Assembly (NCBI GenBank): GCA_902524595.1
Contig: CABZDS010000003.1
Coordinates: forward strand, 1 to 64,000
Direction of reading: 5' to 3'
From: an uncultured Pelagibacteraceae bacterium
Lineage (GTDB): Bacteria; Pseudomonadota; Alphaproteobacteria; Pelagibacterales; Pelagibacteraceae
DNA: 64,000 nucleotides
The notes under the pieces: model-generated
Databases searched by the model: none
What the model saw: only the letters and a program-made list of their open reading frames with translations
Told to the model about the DNA's origin: nothing
Position numbers and translations under genes: made by a program
Shown: positions 18,355-28,139 of the stretch, piece by piece
Layout: each line of letters begins with the position of its first letter
Numbering within the stretch: position 1 is the first letter of the stretch

Positions 18355-20546
18355 TAATTATCTATATACTTCTTTAACCAATATTTATGTGCATCTGCCA
18401 ATTCTTCAATAGATAAATTGATATCATCTTTATATGCGATTGATTGTCCATTAACTGTCCCCAATTCATCAAAATGTACTGAATATTTGCTTAAAATCTC
18501 TTTTACTTTCTTCAAACTAGCTTCATGTATTTCTACAATATATCTAGCCTGATCTTCTCCAAAGAAATATTCATATTTATTTGTTAAACCTTTAAGTGAA
18601 TTAATTTTTATTCCTTTTTTTCCTTTAATACACATTTTCGATACTGCTGTTAAAATTCCACCTAATGATACATCATGGCAACTCTCAATAAGATTTTTTC
18701 TAGATAAATCTAATACAGTCTCACCAATGTTTTTTTCATTAAATAAATTAACAGTTGGTGGTGGACCTTTTTTTTCATTTAAAAGCTCTCTTGCAAAAAT
18801 ACTTTGATCTAAATGCCCATCAGTTTTACCAATTACATAAACTAAGTTTCCTTCAGTTTTAAAATCCATAGTAAGCATTTGTTTATAGTCAGAGATTAGT
18901 CCAACACCTCCAATTGTCGGTGTAGGCTTTATGCCTTTATCTTTTGTTTCGTTATAAAACGAAACATTTCCAGATACGACTGGAAAATCTAGATACTTAC
19001 TTGCTTCTGTAATTCCTTCTACGCATTCTACAAATTCACCCATATTTTTTTCTTTTTCTGGGTTTCCGAAGTTTAAACAATTTGTAATAGCAATAGGTTT
19101 GGCTCCAACTGAAATAAGATTTCTATAACTCTCACAAACTATTTGTTTTCCCCCAGTTAATGGATGTGAGAAACAATATAATGCAGACGAGTCTACTGAT
19201 GCTGCTACCGCTTTATTGGTCCCATGAACTCTTACAACACCAGCATCACCTCCTGGTTTCTGAATTGTGTCACCCATTACTGTATGGTCGTATTGATCCC
19301 ATATCCATTTTTTATCTGAAATGTTTGAATTACTTAAAATCTTCTTCAAGCAATCTGATAATTTTAGAGTTTTAAATTCATCTTTATCAAATTTTAATTT
19401 TTGAGGTAATTTAGTTTTTTTCCAAGGACGATCATATATTGGAGCATTTTCAGCAAGAAGATCAATTGGTATTTCAGCAACTTTTTTATTATCAAATATT
19501 AATTCTATTTTTTTTGAATTAGTTGTTTTACCTATAACTGCAAAATCTAGGTTCCATTTATCAAATATTTTCTTCGCGTGTTCTTCTTTTCCTTTTTCAA
19601 GAACTATAAGCATTCTCTCTTGACTTTCAGACAGCATTATTTCGTATGGAGTCATTTTTTCTTCCCTACAAGGAACCTCACTAAGATTTAATTCAATTCC
19701 AAGGTTTCCTTTTGATGCCATTTCTACACTCGAAGATGTTAATCCTGCTGCACCCATATCTTGAATTGCAATGATTGAATTATCAGCCATTAATTCTAGG
19801 CACGCTTCGAGTAATAATTTCTCAGTAAATGGGTCTCCAACTTGAACTGTTGGTTTTTTTTCTTCAATTTTGTCATCAAAAGTTGCTGAAGCCATACTGG
19901 CACCATGAATTCCATCTCTTCCAGTTTTTGAACCTACGTATATTACTGGTTTATCTAATCCAGCTGCTTTTGAGTAAAAAATCTTATTTTTATTTACTAA
20001 GCCGAGAGTCATGGCATTTACTAATATATTGCCATTGTAAGACTCATCAAAAGTTGTTTGACCAGCAATAGTTGGAACTCCAATACAATTTCCATATCCA
20101 CCTATCCCTTTGACAACTCCTCTTAATAAATTTCTTGTTTTTTTATGTTGTGGTGAACCAAAATGAATTGAATTTAGATTTGCTATTGGCCTTGCTCCCA
20201 TTGTAAATACATCACGCATGATTCCACCAACTCCAGTCGCCGCACCTTGATAAGGTTCAATAAATGAAGGGTGATTGTGGCTTTCAATTTTAAATACAAT
20301 TGCATCTTCATCTCCAATATCAATGACACCAGCATTTTCTCCAGGTCCTTGGATGACCTGTTTTCCTTTGGTGTGCATTTTTTTTAAATGTTTTCTAGAA
20401 GACTTATAAGAGCAATGTTCGTTCCACATTGCAGAAAATATTGCAAGCTCAGTTAAATTGGGTGTTCTCTTAAGAAGTTCACATATTTTAGAAAATTCTT
20501 CTTTTTTCAATCCGTGGTCTATTGCAATTGCTTCTGTAACTTCCAT
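18354..20546 (-). CDS. purL: Phosphoribosylformylglycinamidine synthase subunit PurL (small type)
   Basis: A 730-residue ATP-dependent synthetase subunit, the short PurL that works with separate PurS and PurQ. The N-terminal motif is [19 protein letters not shown] near residue 40. Glycine-rich nucleotide-binding segments follow ([12 protein letters not shown] near 68, SHNHPS near 91, GGVGGIMRD-type region near 105). A second, homologous half begins near residue 430. It forms FGAM from FGAR, glutamine and ATP. It overlaps purQ by one base and lies in the order purB-purC-purS-purQ-purL-bolA-grxD (transcription order). Confidence 0.97.
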   Translation of the reverse strand: MEVTEAIAIDHGLKKEEFSKICELLKRTPNLTELAIFSAMWNEHCSYKSSRKHLKKMHTKGKQVIQGPGENAGVIDIGDEDAIVFKIESHNHPSFIEPYQGAATGVGGIMRDVFTMGARPIANLNSIHFGSPQHKKTRNLLRGVVKGIGGYGNCIGVPTIAGQTTFDESYNGNILVNAMTLGLVNKNKIFYSKAAGLDKPVIYVGSKTGRDGIHGASMASATFDDKIEEKKPTVQVGDPFTEKLLLEACLELMADNSIIAIQDMGAAGLTSSSVEMASKGNLGIELNLSEVPCREEKMTPYEIMLSESQERMLIVLEKGKEEHAKKIFDKWNLDFAVIGKTTNSKKIELIFDNKKVAEIPIDLLAENAPIYDRPWKKTKLPQKLKFDKDEFKTLKLSDCLKKILSNSNISDKKWIWDQYDHTVMGDTIQKPGGDAGVVRVHGTNKAVAASVDSSALYCFSHPLTGGKQIVCESYRNLISVGAKPIAITNCLNFGNPEKEKNMGEFVECVEGITEASKYLDFPVVSGNVSFYNETKDKGIKPTPTIGGVGLISDYKQMLTMDFKTEGNLVYVIGKTDGHLDQSIFARELLNEKKGPPPTVNLFNEKNIGETVLDLSRKNLIESCHDVSLGGILTAVSKMCIKGKKGIKINSLKGLTNKYEYFFGEDQARYIVEIHEASLKKVKEILSKYSVHFDELGTVNGQSIAYKDDINLSIEELADAHKYWLKKYIDN

Positions 20547-21229
20547 TATTTAAAATTATCTAAAATATTTTTGAAAAATAATGAACCGTCTTCACCTGAT
20601 AAATATTTGTCTATCATTCTTTCAGGATGTGGCATCATTCCAAGAACATTTTTATTATTATTAAAAATTCCAGCTATATTTTTAATTGCTCCGTTTGGAT
20701 TAGTTGTTTCATTTTCTGTACCATCTTCTCCACAATACGTTACAGCTATTTGATTATTATCTTCCAATGATTTTAATTCATCATCACTACAAAAGTAATT
20801 TCCTTCATTATGTGCAATATGAAGTTCTAAAACATCCTTTTTTAAATCTTTAAAATATTTATTTTGTTTATCTTTAACTTTTACAAAAACATTGCTGCAT
20901 ATAAAATTAAGAAACTTGTTTTGTTGCAAAATTCCTTTTAGTAAGCCGGTTTCAGTTAAAATTTGAAATCCATTACAAATACCTAATACTAAACCACCGG
21001 AATTAGCAAAATCAATTACTGATTTTATAATCTTTGATTTAGAAGCAATGCTTCCACACCTTAAATAATCACCATAAGAAAAGCCACCAGGCAATACTAT
21101 CAAATCTGATTTTGGAATAGATTGATCATTATGCCAAACCATTTGATTTTTAAAACCAAATTTTTTTAGAGCTACATCCATGTCTCTATCACAATTTGAT
21201 CCTGGAAAAATAATGACTGATGATCTCAT
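20546..21229 (-). CDS. purQ: Phosphoribosylformylglycinamidine synthase, glutaminase subunit PurQ
   Basis: A 227-residue class I glutamine amidotransferase. The nucleophile is Cys85 in GICNGFQ, and the catalytic His/Glu pair lies in MMPHPERM near the C terminus. [12 protein letters not shown] (47-58) is the oxyanion/ammonia-channel region of PurQ. It supplies ammonia to PurL for FGAM formation. It overlaps purL by one base and follows purS with a 3-bp gap, so the three subunits should be made together. Confidence 0.97.
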   Translation of the reverse strand: MRSSVIIFPGSNCDRDMDVALKKFGFKNQMVWHNDQSIPKSDLIVLPGGFSYGDYLRCGSIASKSKIIKSVIDFANSGGLVLGICNGFQILTETGLLKGILQQNKFLNFICSNVFVKVKDKQNKYFKDLKKDVLELHIAHNEGNYFCSDDELKSLEDNNQIAVTYCGEDGTENETTNPNGAIKNIAGIFNNNKNVLGMMPHPERMIDKYLSGEDGSLFFKNILDNFK

Positions 21230-21232
21230 TTA

Positions 21233-21466
21233 TTAAACTATTTTGTAATCCTCAATAACAAGATTTGCTAATAGTTTTTTACACATATCATCTACCAAAG
21301 ACTTTGCTTTTTTTTCATCTTTCTCTTTAACTTCAATTTCAAAATATTTACCTTGTCTCACATCTTCTACATTTCCAAAGTTCATTCCATTAAGGGTTTG
21401 TTGAATAGCCTTTCCCTGAGGATCTAAAACTCCATTTTTAAGAGTTACAATTACTTTAATTTTCAT
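21233..21466 (-). CDS. purS: Phosphoribosylformylglycinamidine synthase subunit PurS
   Basis: A 77-residue PurS protein, with KVIVTLKNGVLDPQGKAI at the start and the NVEDVRQGKYFEIEV core. It bridges PurQ and PurL in the FGAM synthase complex of organisms with split PurL. It overlaps purC by one base on the 5' side. The size is normal. Confidence 0.95.
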   Translation of the reverse strand: MKIKVIVTLKNGVLDPQGKAIQQTLNGMNFGNVEDVRQGKYFEIEVKEKDEKKAKSLVDDMCKKLLANLVIEDYKIV

Positions 21467-22251
21467 TATTTTTTTTTAATTTTTACAGCTTGTGGTTTGG
21501 TGTATTTTAATGGTCTAATATTTGATTGTTCATGAAGTATATCTAATCTTCTTGCAACTTCTTGATAAGCCTCAATTAGATTTCCAAGGCCTTTTCTAAA
21601 TCTATCTTTATCTAATTTTTTATCACTATTTACATCCCATAGTCTGCAGGTATCTGGACTTATTTCATCTGCGAGTATGATCTCTTTTTTTCCATTTTTC
21701 TCATATCTTCCAAATTCTACTTTAAAATCTACAAGTTTAATTCCAACACCTCTAAACATGCCTTGAAGAAAATCGTTAATTCTATTTAATTCTTTATTAA
21801 TTATATTTAATTCATCATTTTCCATCCATTTAAAAGCTAAGATATGTTCAGTACTTACTAAAGGATCTCCTAAAGCATCATCTTTTAAGCAATACTCTAT
21901 TAATGGATTGTCTAATACCGTCCCATCTTCAATACCCAATCTTTTAGTTAACGATCCAGTTGCAATATTTCTTACAATAAATTCAATAGGTATAATTTCA
22001 ACATGCTGAACTAGTTGCTCTCTCATATTTAACCGTTTTACTAAATGATTTTTGATACCAACATTATTTAATTGAGTTAGTATATGCTCAGAAATCCTAT
22101 TGTTTAAAATTCCTTTACCATCCATCACTGCTTTTTTTTGATTATTAAATGCAGTTGCATCATCTTTAAAATGTTGGATAACATATTTTTTATCATTACT
22201 TGCAAAAATTATTTTTGCTTTACCTTCATATAATTTTTTTCCTTTTTTCAT
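21466..22251 (-). CDS. purC: SAICAR synthetase
   Basis: A 261-residue phosphoribosylaminoimidazole-succinocarboxamide synthase. KLYEGKAKIIF is at the N terminus, the ATP-binding QHFKDDATAFN follows near residue 27, then IPIEFIVRNIATGSLTKR near 85-102 and LADEISPDTCRLWD near 185-200. It joins aspartate to CAIR in purine synthesis. It overlaps purB and purS by one base each, giving a tightly coupled purine operon. Confidence 0.97.
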   Translation of the reverse strand: MKKGKKLYEGKAKIIFASNDKKYVIQHFKDDATAFNNQKKAVMDGKGILNNRISEHILTQLNNVGIKNHLVKRLNMREQLVQHVEIIPIEFIVRNIATGSLTKRLGIEDGTVLDNPLIEYCLKDDALGDPLVSTEHILAFKWMENDELNIINKELNRINDFLQGMFRGVGIKLVDFKVEFGRYEKNGKKEIILADEISPDTCRLWDVNSDKKLDKDRFRKGLGNLIEAYQEVARRLDILHEQSNIRPLKYTKPQAVKIKKK

Positions 22252-23543
22252 TATTTAAATACTCTTTTAAATATATAATTTACATTTTTTAAGTGTTTGT
22301 CATATGTAAAGATTTTATCTAATCTTTTTTCACTTATCTTGTCAGTGATTGATTTATCATTTTTTAAAAGTTTTAAAAGGTTTGTATTCTTAGCAAAACT
22401 AGCTTTTGCATGAGACTGAACCAATCTATACGCTTTCTCTCTAGCGATACCTGATTTAGTAAGTTCTAACATTACCTCTTGAGAAAAAACAAGACCTCTT
22501 GTTAAGTTTAAATTTTTTATCATCATTTTTGGATAAACAATCATTTTCTCTAAAATTCCTGACAGTCTAACTAAAGCAAAATCTAAAGTTATATTTGCAT
22601 CCGGACCAATATTTCTTTCAACACTAGAATGAGAAATATCTCTTTCATGCCATAAAGAAATATTTTCTAAAGCTGGAATTACATAACTTCTTACCATTCT
22701 TGCAAGTCCGGTGAGATTTTCACTTAATATTGGATTTTTTTTATGAGGCATAGCAGATGAGCCCTTTTGATCTTTTGAAAAGTATTCTTGTAATTCATAA
22801 ACTTCTGATCTTTGTAAATGCCTTATTTCTGTCGCTACTCTTTCAACAGATCCAGCAATAATCCCAAGAACCGCAAAATAATGTGCATGTCTATCTCTTG
22901 GTATAATTTGAGTTGAAATTGGCTCAGCTTTTAATTTTAATTTTTTTGCAACATAAGTTTCAATTTTAGGATTTATATTTGCAAACGTTCCTACAGCCCC
23001 AGAAATTGCACATGTTGATACATTTTCTATTGCATCTTTTAATCTTAATTTGTTTCTTTTAAATTCTTCATAAAATGACGCTAATTTTAGTCCAAATGTA
23101 ATTGGTTCCGCATGAATACCATGACTTCTTCCAATGCATGGAGTTAATTTATATTTTTTTGCCTGTTTTTTTAGAACAGTTAAAATTTTATCAATGTCTC
23201 GTAATAAGATATTTCCTGACTGAACCAATTGAATATTTAAAGTTGTATCTAAAACATCAGATGAGGTCATGCCTTGATGAAGATATCTTGCTTTAAGACC
23301 CGCCTGTTCCGTAATTGATGTCAAAAAAGCAATAACATCATGCTTAACTTTTGCTTCTATATCATGAATTCTTTTAACTTTGATTTTACCTTTTTTTTTA
23401 ACTAATGACGCAACTCCTTTAGGAATAATTTTATATTTTTCCATTGCCTCAGCTGCAGCAATTTCTACATCTAGCCAAATTTTATATTTGTTTTCTTCAG
23501 ACCAAATACTGACAAGCTCTTTTCTAGAATATCTTGATATCAT
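22251..23543 (-). CDS. purB: Adenylosuccinate lyase
   Basis: A 430-residue fumarase/aspartase-superfamily enzyme. The signature SSAMPHKKNP lies near residue 263, the catalytic-His segment GRSHGIHAEPITFG near 135-148, and TSSDVLDT near 88. It removes fumarate from SAICAR and from adenylosuccinate. It starts directly at the stop of map (1-bp overlap) and is coupled to purC downstream. Confidence 0.97.
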   Translation of the reverse strand: MISRYSRKELVSIWSEENKYKIWLDVEIAAAEAMEKYKIIPKGVASLVKKKGKIKVKRIHDIEAKVKHDVIAFLTSITEQAGLKARYLHQGMTSSDVLDTTLNIQLVQSGNILLRDIDKILTVLKKQAKKYKLTPCIGRSHGIHAEPITFGLKLASFYEEFKRNKLRLKDAIENVSTCAISGAVGTFANINPKIETYVAKKLKLKAEPISTQIIPRDRHAHYFAVLGIIAGSVERVATEIRHLQRSEVYELQEYFSKDQKGSSAMPHKKNPILSENLTGLARMVRSYVIPALENISLWHERDISHSSVERNIGPDANITLDFALVRLSGILEKMIVYPKMMIKNLNLTRGLVFSQEVMLELTKSGIAREKAYRLVQSHAKASFAKNTNLLKLLKNDKSITDKISEKRLDKIFTYDKHLKNVNYIFKRVFK

Positions 23544-24313
23544 TAATTATATGGGGGCCTCGTATAACCTTTAACAGATTCTGTGAAAATTTCATATGAA
23601 TCTTCAGTGATACCAACAGTATGCTCAAATTGTGCTGATAAAGATTTATCTTTAGTTACTGCTGTCCAACCATCATTTAAAACTTTTGTGTCATATTTTC
23701 CGTAATTTATCATTGGTTCAATAGTAAAAGTCATACCAGGTATTAGTTCTTTGCCAGTATTTTTAGATCCGTAATGAAGTATATTAGGAGGTTCATGAAA
23801 TACATTGCTTATTCCATGCCCACAAAAATCTCTTACAACTGAATAACCTTTGCTTTCAACATAAGATTGAATTTCAAACCCTATATTACCAAGTTTTTTT
23901 CCTGGTTGTAAAATTGATATTGCATTCATTAATGAGTCATAGGTTGCTTCAATTAAATTTTTTGCCTTAACTGGTACATTACCAATTTCATACATTCTGC
24001 TTGTGTCCCCATAATAATTATCAACCACTGCTGTTACATCAACATTTACCGCATCACCATCTTCCAAAACTCTTTCAGAAGGTATTCCATGACAAACTAC
24101 ATGATTTAATGATGTACAAAGTGATTTTTCAAATCCTCGATAAAATAATGGCGCTGAATAGCCTCCATTATCTTTTATAAATTCATAAGCTAACTTATCA
24201 ATTTTATCTGTTGATATTCCAGGTTTAATATAATCTGTAAGCATGTCCAAAGTCTTTGATGCAAGCTTTCCAGCAACTCTCATCTTTTCAAATTTTTCTT
24301 TATAATCAATCAT
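23543..24313 (-). CDS. map: Methionine aminopeptidase type I
   Basis: A 256-residue pita-bread-fold metalloprotease. The five metal ligands are visible: Asp pair in NVDVTAVVDNYYGDTSR, His in GHGISNVFHEPPN, Glu in FTIEPM, Glu in AQFEHTVGIT. It removes N-terminal Met from new proteins. It overlaps the sfsA 3' end by 8 bp and the purB start by 1 bp, so it sits in the middle of the reverse-strand run. The length is typical. Confidence 0.97.
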   Translation of the reverse strand: MIDYKEKFEKMRVAGKLASKTLDMLTDYIKPGISTDKIDKLAYEFIKDNGGYSAPLFYRGFEKSLCTSLNHVVCHGIPSERVLEDGDAVNVDVTAVVDNYYGDTSRMYEIGNVPVKAKNLIEATYDSLMNAISILQPGKKLGNIGFEIQSYVESKGYSVVRDFCGHGISNVFHEPPNILHYGSKNTGKELIPGMTFTIEPMINYGKYDTKVLNDGWTAVTKDKSLSAQFEHTVGITEDSYEIFTESVKGYTRPPYN

Positions 24314-24992
24314 CTATAATATTAATTTTTTTTTCAATTTTTATCTCTTCAGAACTCAGTTTGCATCTATAAGCGAGAAATTTTACTCCTGCTTTTTTTG
24401 CTTTTTTGTAATTTTCAAAATAAATATGATCAATATCTTTTGCAATTCTAAAATTATTTATATTTTGAATTTGCGTTAAAAATAAGACATATGGTTTGTA
24501 TCCTTTTTTAATTGATTTAATTAACATATTTAGATGTTTTGTTCCTCTTGATGTTACCGCATCAGGAAATTCTGCAATATCATTCTCTCTAAATAATGTA
24601 ACATTCTTAACTTCTATTAAATTACTATCACATAAAAAATCGAATCTTGTATCATCACTAAATTTAAATTCCGGTTTAATATTTTTTATAGTTTTAAATT
24701 CTGATATTAATTTATTTTCTAATCCGTGATTAACAATTTTGTTAGCTCTATGAGTGTTTACTCCAACGTATCTTTTTTTTGCTTTAATAATTTCTAATGT
24801 GAATTTCAATTTTCTTTTTGGATCATTGTGTTCTGTAAGTAAAACTTCATTACCTTGATCTAAAAGACCCTGCATAGATCCAGTGTTCGGACAATGTGCC
24901 GTTATAATCTTGGTATTTACTTTTATATCAGCGAAAAATCTCTTATATCTTTTTAATAATTTTCCTTTAATAAGGCTATTTGTAAATTTCAT
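24306..24992 (-). CDS. sfsA: SfsA-family protein (sugar fermentation stimulation protein homologue)
   Basis: A 228-residue SfsA protein with the family segments CPNTGSMQGL near residue 34, YVGVNTHRAN near 75, a SRFDFL-type DTRFDFLCD and EVKNVTL, then FPDAVTSRGTKHL near 140. The fold joins an OB-like N-domain to a PD-(D/E)xK nuclease-like domain, and the conserved D...E-V-K is visible (FDFL...IEVKNV). Its cellular role is not well defined; nucleic-acid binding or cleavage is suspected for the family. Its start lies 22 bp from the divergent CinA-like gene, implying a shared promoter region. Confidence 0.93.
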   Translation of the reverse strand: MKFTNSLIKGKLLKRYKRFFADIKVNTKIITAHCPNTGSMQGLLDQGNEVLLTEHNDPKRKLKFTLEIIKAKKRYVGVNTHRANKIVNHGLENKLISEFKTIKNIKPEFKFSDDTRFDFLCDSNLIEVKNVTLFRENDIAEFPDAVTSRGTKHLNMLIKSIKKGYKPYVLFLTQIQNINNFRIAKDIDHIYFENYKKAKKAGVKFLAYRCKLSSEEIKIEKKINIIDD

Positions 24993-25014
24993 ATAAATTT
25001 ATTTATATTTACAT

Positions 25015-25767
25015 ATGCAAAATAAAAAAGAGATAAATGCTGGTATTTTAATTATCGGTAATGAGGTTCTATCGGGTAGAACACAAGATGTTAATACAAG
25101 CACATTAGCAATTTGGTTAAATTCATTAGGCATACCTGTTGCAGAAGTTAGAGTTATTCCTGATGATGAAAGTATTATAATAAATACAGTTAATGAACTA
25201 AGAAAAAAATATTCTTATATATTTACAACAGGAGGAATAGGGCCCACTCATGATGATATTACAGCAGAGTCTGTTTCTAAAGCATTTAATATTGAATACG
25301 GTTTTCATAAAGAAGCTTTTTCAATACTAGAAAATTATTATAAGCCAGGAGAATTTAATGAAGGTAGACAAAAGATGGCTAGAATGCCTGTTAGCGCTAA
25401 TTTAATTTTAAATCCATCTAGTGGTGCCCCTGGCTTTTATGTTGAAAATGTATTTTGTCTTCCAGGAGTTCCATCTATTATGAAAGCTATGCTTGGAAAT
25501 TTAAATAACCTTTTGATTGGAGGGGAACCAATATTGAGTGAAACAATTAATTTAAGAACCGTTGAAAGTGAAATAGCTAAATCATTAGCTGATGTTCAGA
25601 AAAATAATACTGATGTAGATATTGGAAGTTACCCGTTTTTTAAATCAGGTAAACTTGGTGTTTCAATAGTACTTAGATCAGTTAGTAAAAATAAAATTGA
25701 TAAATGCAATAATGAAATACTTAAATTTGTAAAAGAAAAAAATATTGAATTGGATAAAATAAAATAG
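25015..25767 (+). CDS. CinA-like molybdopterin-binding-domain protein
   Basis: A 250-residue protein with a MoCF-biosynthesis (MogA/MoeA-like) domain: ILIIGNEVLSGRTQDVNTS at the N terminus, FTTGGIGPTHDDITAESV near residue 72, and FCLPGVPSIMKAML near 142. This is the N-terminal half of CinA, the competence/damage-inducible protein family linked to NMN deamidation and FAD/ADP-ribose hydrolysis. The C-terminal PncC amidase domain is absent, which is common in alphaproteobacteria where it is a separate gene. It diverges from sfsA with only 22 bp between starts. Confidence 0.88.
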   Translation: MQNKKEINAGILIIGNEVLSGRTQDVNTSTLAIWLNSLGIPVAEVRVIPDDESIIINTVNELRKKYSYIFTTGGIGPTHDDITAESVSKAFNIEYGFHKEAFSILENYYKPGEFNEGRQKMARMPVSANLILNPSSGAPGFYVENVFCLPGVPSIMKAMLGNLNNLLIGGEPILSETINLRTVESEIAKSLADVQKNNTDVDIGSYPFFKSGKLGVSIVLRSVSKNKIDKCNNEILKFVKEKNIELDKIK

Positions 25768-25783
25768 ATATATTAAAAGCGTT

Positions 25784-26695
25784 ATGAAATTTTATAATAC
25801 ACATATTATCAAGTTTTTAGTTATAAAATTTATATACTTTATACTTAATTTAATTAATATTAGAAAATATTTTTTTAAAGATGACTTTGATTTAAAAAAA
25901 AATAAGTATCACAAAGAAAATATCTTAGAAAAAAAACTGTTAAATAATTTAAGCTCAACAATAAAATCAGTTTCAAATTCAAATAAATTTATTAGACAAA
26001 GTGATGAATTAAAAAATGGCAAAGAATATAAAAATTGGTATAAAGATGATCTGCTATATCAATTATCACTTAATTATAGCCCTACCAAAAGGCGTCATGA
26101 TTATTTAAAAAGATATAATTTTCATTTTTTTCCTATAAGAGAAAAAGTAAAAAAAATTTTAGAAATAGGTGTTGATAGAGGGGAAAGCTTAACAATTTGG
26201 AAAGAATATTTTCCAAATGCTGAAATACATGGGCTTGATATAAATAAAGAATGTTTAAAATATAATGATGATAGAATTAAAATTACTATTGGTGATCAAT
26301 CCGATCCTAAATTTTTAGATAAATTTGGTCAAGAAAACAGATTTTTTGATATTATAATAGATGATGGTTCACACATGCATGATCATATAATTAAGTCATT
26401 TACAAGTTTATATCCTTACTTAAATAATAATGGTTATTATGTTGTCGAAGACGTTATAAATAATTATGAAACTACAAATTTTTTTACAAGATACGCATAT
26501 GGTGTAAATTATTATCCAACCAACAAAGCGACTGTTGATGAGCCTGGATATGATAATATTGATTTAAAAAATAGTGAAGATATTAAAAATTTAGTTGCGT
26601 TAACCTTCTATAGACACCTAATATTTTTAAAAAAAGGTTTTAATCCAGAGGAAAATCCTTTCAAAAATGTAGTAGAAAAAAAATTTATTTACTAA
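25784..26695 (+). CDS. SAM-dependent methyltransferase (cephalosporin-hydroxylase/CmcI-like family), cargo unknown
   Basis: A 303-residue protein. The first ~25 residues are hydrophobic and could anchor it to the membrane. After a low-complexity Lys/Asn-rich region comes a methyltransferase core: ILEIGVDRGESL (motif I, near residue 125), AEIHGLDIN (acidic loop), DIIIDDGSHMHDH (near 185) and YVVEDV. This order of motifs (IGV..G.S, G.D, DDGSH, EDV) is typical of class I methyltransferases found in polyketide/macrolide and sugar modification clusters. The target is unknown. Translation starts 16 bp after the CinA-like gene. Confidence 0.75.
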   Translation: MKFYNTHIIKFLVIKFIYFILNLINIRKYFFKDDFDLKKNKYHKENILEKKLLNNLSSTIKSVSNSNKFIRQSDELKNGKEYKNWYKDDLLYQLSLNYSPTKRRHDYLKRYNFHFFPIREKVKKILEIGVDRGESLTIWKEYFPNAEIHGLDINKECLKYNDDRIKITIGDQSDPKFLDKFGQENRFFDIIIDDGSHMHDHIIKSFTSLYPYLNNNGYYVVEDVINNYETTNFFTRYAYGVNYYPTNKATVDEPGYDNIDLKNSEDIKNLVALTFYRHLIFLKKGFNPEENPFKNVVEKKFIY

Positions 26696-26700
26696 ATCTA

Positions 26701-27105
26701 ATGTTGTATTTTGCTTATGGAAGTAATCTTAATCATTTTCAAATGAAAAGAAGGTGTAAAGACTCCAAATTTATCAAGAAAATAAATTTAAAAGGATATA
26801 CTCTTAATTTTAGAAGCAAATATCGAGCAGCAGATATTGAAAAAAAAAATAATTCTATTGTGCCAGGTGGATTGTATGAAATATCGAAAAGCGATGAAAA
26901 AAAACTAGATATTTACGAGGATTATCCAATTCTCTATAAAAAGATTTATTTTAATTATTACAACAAAACTGTCATGACTTATATAATGCCTAAAAAAACT
27001 ATTTTTAGATATCCCACTGTAAGATATCTAAATGTGGTAAGACAAGGATATAAAGATTGTAAGTTAGATCAAAAATATCTCAAAAAAGCTTTAGTGAATT
27101 TTTAA
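26701..27105 (+). CDS. Gamma-glutamylcyclotransferase-like (GGCT/AIG2 fold) protein
   Basis: A 134-residue protein beginning MLYFAYGSNLN, the conserved YGSN substrate loop of the GGCT-like fold, with a VPGGLYEIS segment near 57-65 followed by DEKKLDIYED carrying the acidic residue expected for catalysis. Members release 5-oxoproline from gamma-glutamyl amines or act on related amide bonds. The exact substrate is unclear. It starts 5 bp after the methyltransferase stop and is followed 3 bp later by azlC, so it is likely in one transcript with them. Confidence 0.8.
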   Translation: MLYFAYGSNLNHFQMKRRCKDSKFIKKINLKGYTLNFRSKYRAADIEKKNNSIVPGGLYEISKSDEKKLDIYEDYPILYKKIYFNYYNKTVMTYIMPKKTIFRYPTVRYLNVVRQGYKDCKLDQKYLKKALVNF

Positions 27106-27108
27106 TTA

Positions 27109-27795
27109 ATGCTTTCAAAATCTAAAATATTTTTTAAAGGTACAGCTGCTGTTTTACCTCACATGTTATCAGTTATTCCTTTTGGAATTATAACTGGAGC
27201 CATTGGTGTTGAATTAGGTTTTGATCCAATTTTAGTTTATGCAACTTCTTTAATTATCTTTGGAGGAGCATCACAGATTATATTCATGCAACTTTTATCA
27301 GGTGGAGCTTCAACATTAGTAGCCATTACATCAGTTGGGGTAATTAATTCGAGACATTTGTTATATGGAGCAGTTTTATCTGAATATCTTGAAAAACTTA
27401 GTTTTATAAAAAAATTATTTATATCTTATTTTATTGTAGACCAAGGTTTTGCAGAATCTAATAAGTACATTAAACAGAATAAAAATTTACCCAATCCACA
27501 TTATTATATCCTCGGCACAGGGGTAACCCTTTGGCTTTGTTGGCAATTATCGACAATTAGCGGCATTATATTGGGCTCATTTATTCCGGAAGAATTGGGT
27601 TTAAAATTTGCGATTCCTCTTACTTTTCTAGCACTCATTGTAAATGACTTGAGAAAATTAGACCATGTTTTTGTTATGTTGGTATCTGGATTTGCGTCAT
27701 TAATATTATTTGATACCCCATTTAAATCTTACATAATATTATCTCCTATAGTTGCTTTAATTGCAGCTTTTATAATGCTGAGGCTAAAAAAATGA
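27109..27795 (+). CDS. azlC: AzlC-family branched-chain amino acid exporter, large subunit
   Basis: A 228-residue membrane protein with the AzlC signature GASQIIFMQLLSGGAS near residues 52-67 and NSRHLLYGAVLSEYL near 79-93. About five to seven hydrophobic segments are visible. With AzlD it forms a two-component exporter (LIV-E family) for branched-chain amino acids or analogues. The stop overlaps the azlD ATG (ATGA), which supports a functional pair. Confidence 0.9.
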   Translation: MLSKSKIFFKGTAAVLPHMLSVIPFGIITGAIGVELGFDPILVYATSLIIFGGASQIIFMQLLSGGASTLVAITSVGVINSRHLLYGAVLSEYLEKLSFIKKLFISYFIVDQGFAESNKYIKQNKNLPNPHYYILGTGVTLWLCWQLSTISGIILGSFIPEELGLKFAIPLTFLALIVNDLRKLDHVFVMLVSGFASLILFDTPFKSYIILSPIVALIAAFIMLRLKK

Positions 27796-28109
27796 GCTGG
27801 TTTTCAATTCTTATATCAGGAATTGTTACTTATTTTTCAAGGATGGCCATGGTAGCTTTAATTGATAGAGAAATGCTTGGAGCAAAAGTCAAAGAGGTTC
27901 TAAATTACGTCCCAGCAGCTGTATTTCCTGCAATAATATTTCCTGGTGTATTTTTTAATGACTTTGGTTCACTGGTCCAAATTACAGATCCAAAAATTTA
28001 TGGAGCAATAATTGCACTAGTTGTTGGATTTTTTTCAAAAAACGTCATTGCAACAATTTTTTCAGGATTATTATCTTATTGGTTTATTATTTTTATAATA
28101 TTAAAATAA
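27792..28109 (+). CDS. azlD: AzlD-family small exporter subunit
   Basis: A 105-residue membrane protein with three or four hydrophobic helices and the AzlD-type VLNYVPAAVFPAIIFP segment near residues 36-51. It overlaps azlC by 4 bp (ATGA), the standard azlCD layout. It probably completes the exporter channel. The next gene, a large outer-membrane protein, begins 30 bp later and may or may not be cotranscribed. Confidence 0.88.
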   Translation: MSWFSILISGIVTYFSRMAMVALIDREMLGAKVKEVLNYVPAAVFPAIIFPGVFFNDFGSLVQITDPKIYGAIIALVVGFFSKNVIATIFSGLLSYWFIIFIILK

Positions 28110-28139
28110 TAAATATTAAATACAATATAAATTACTGAA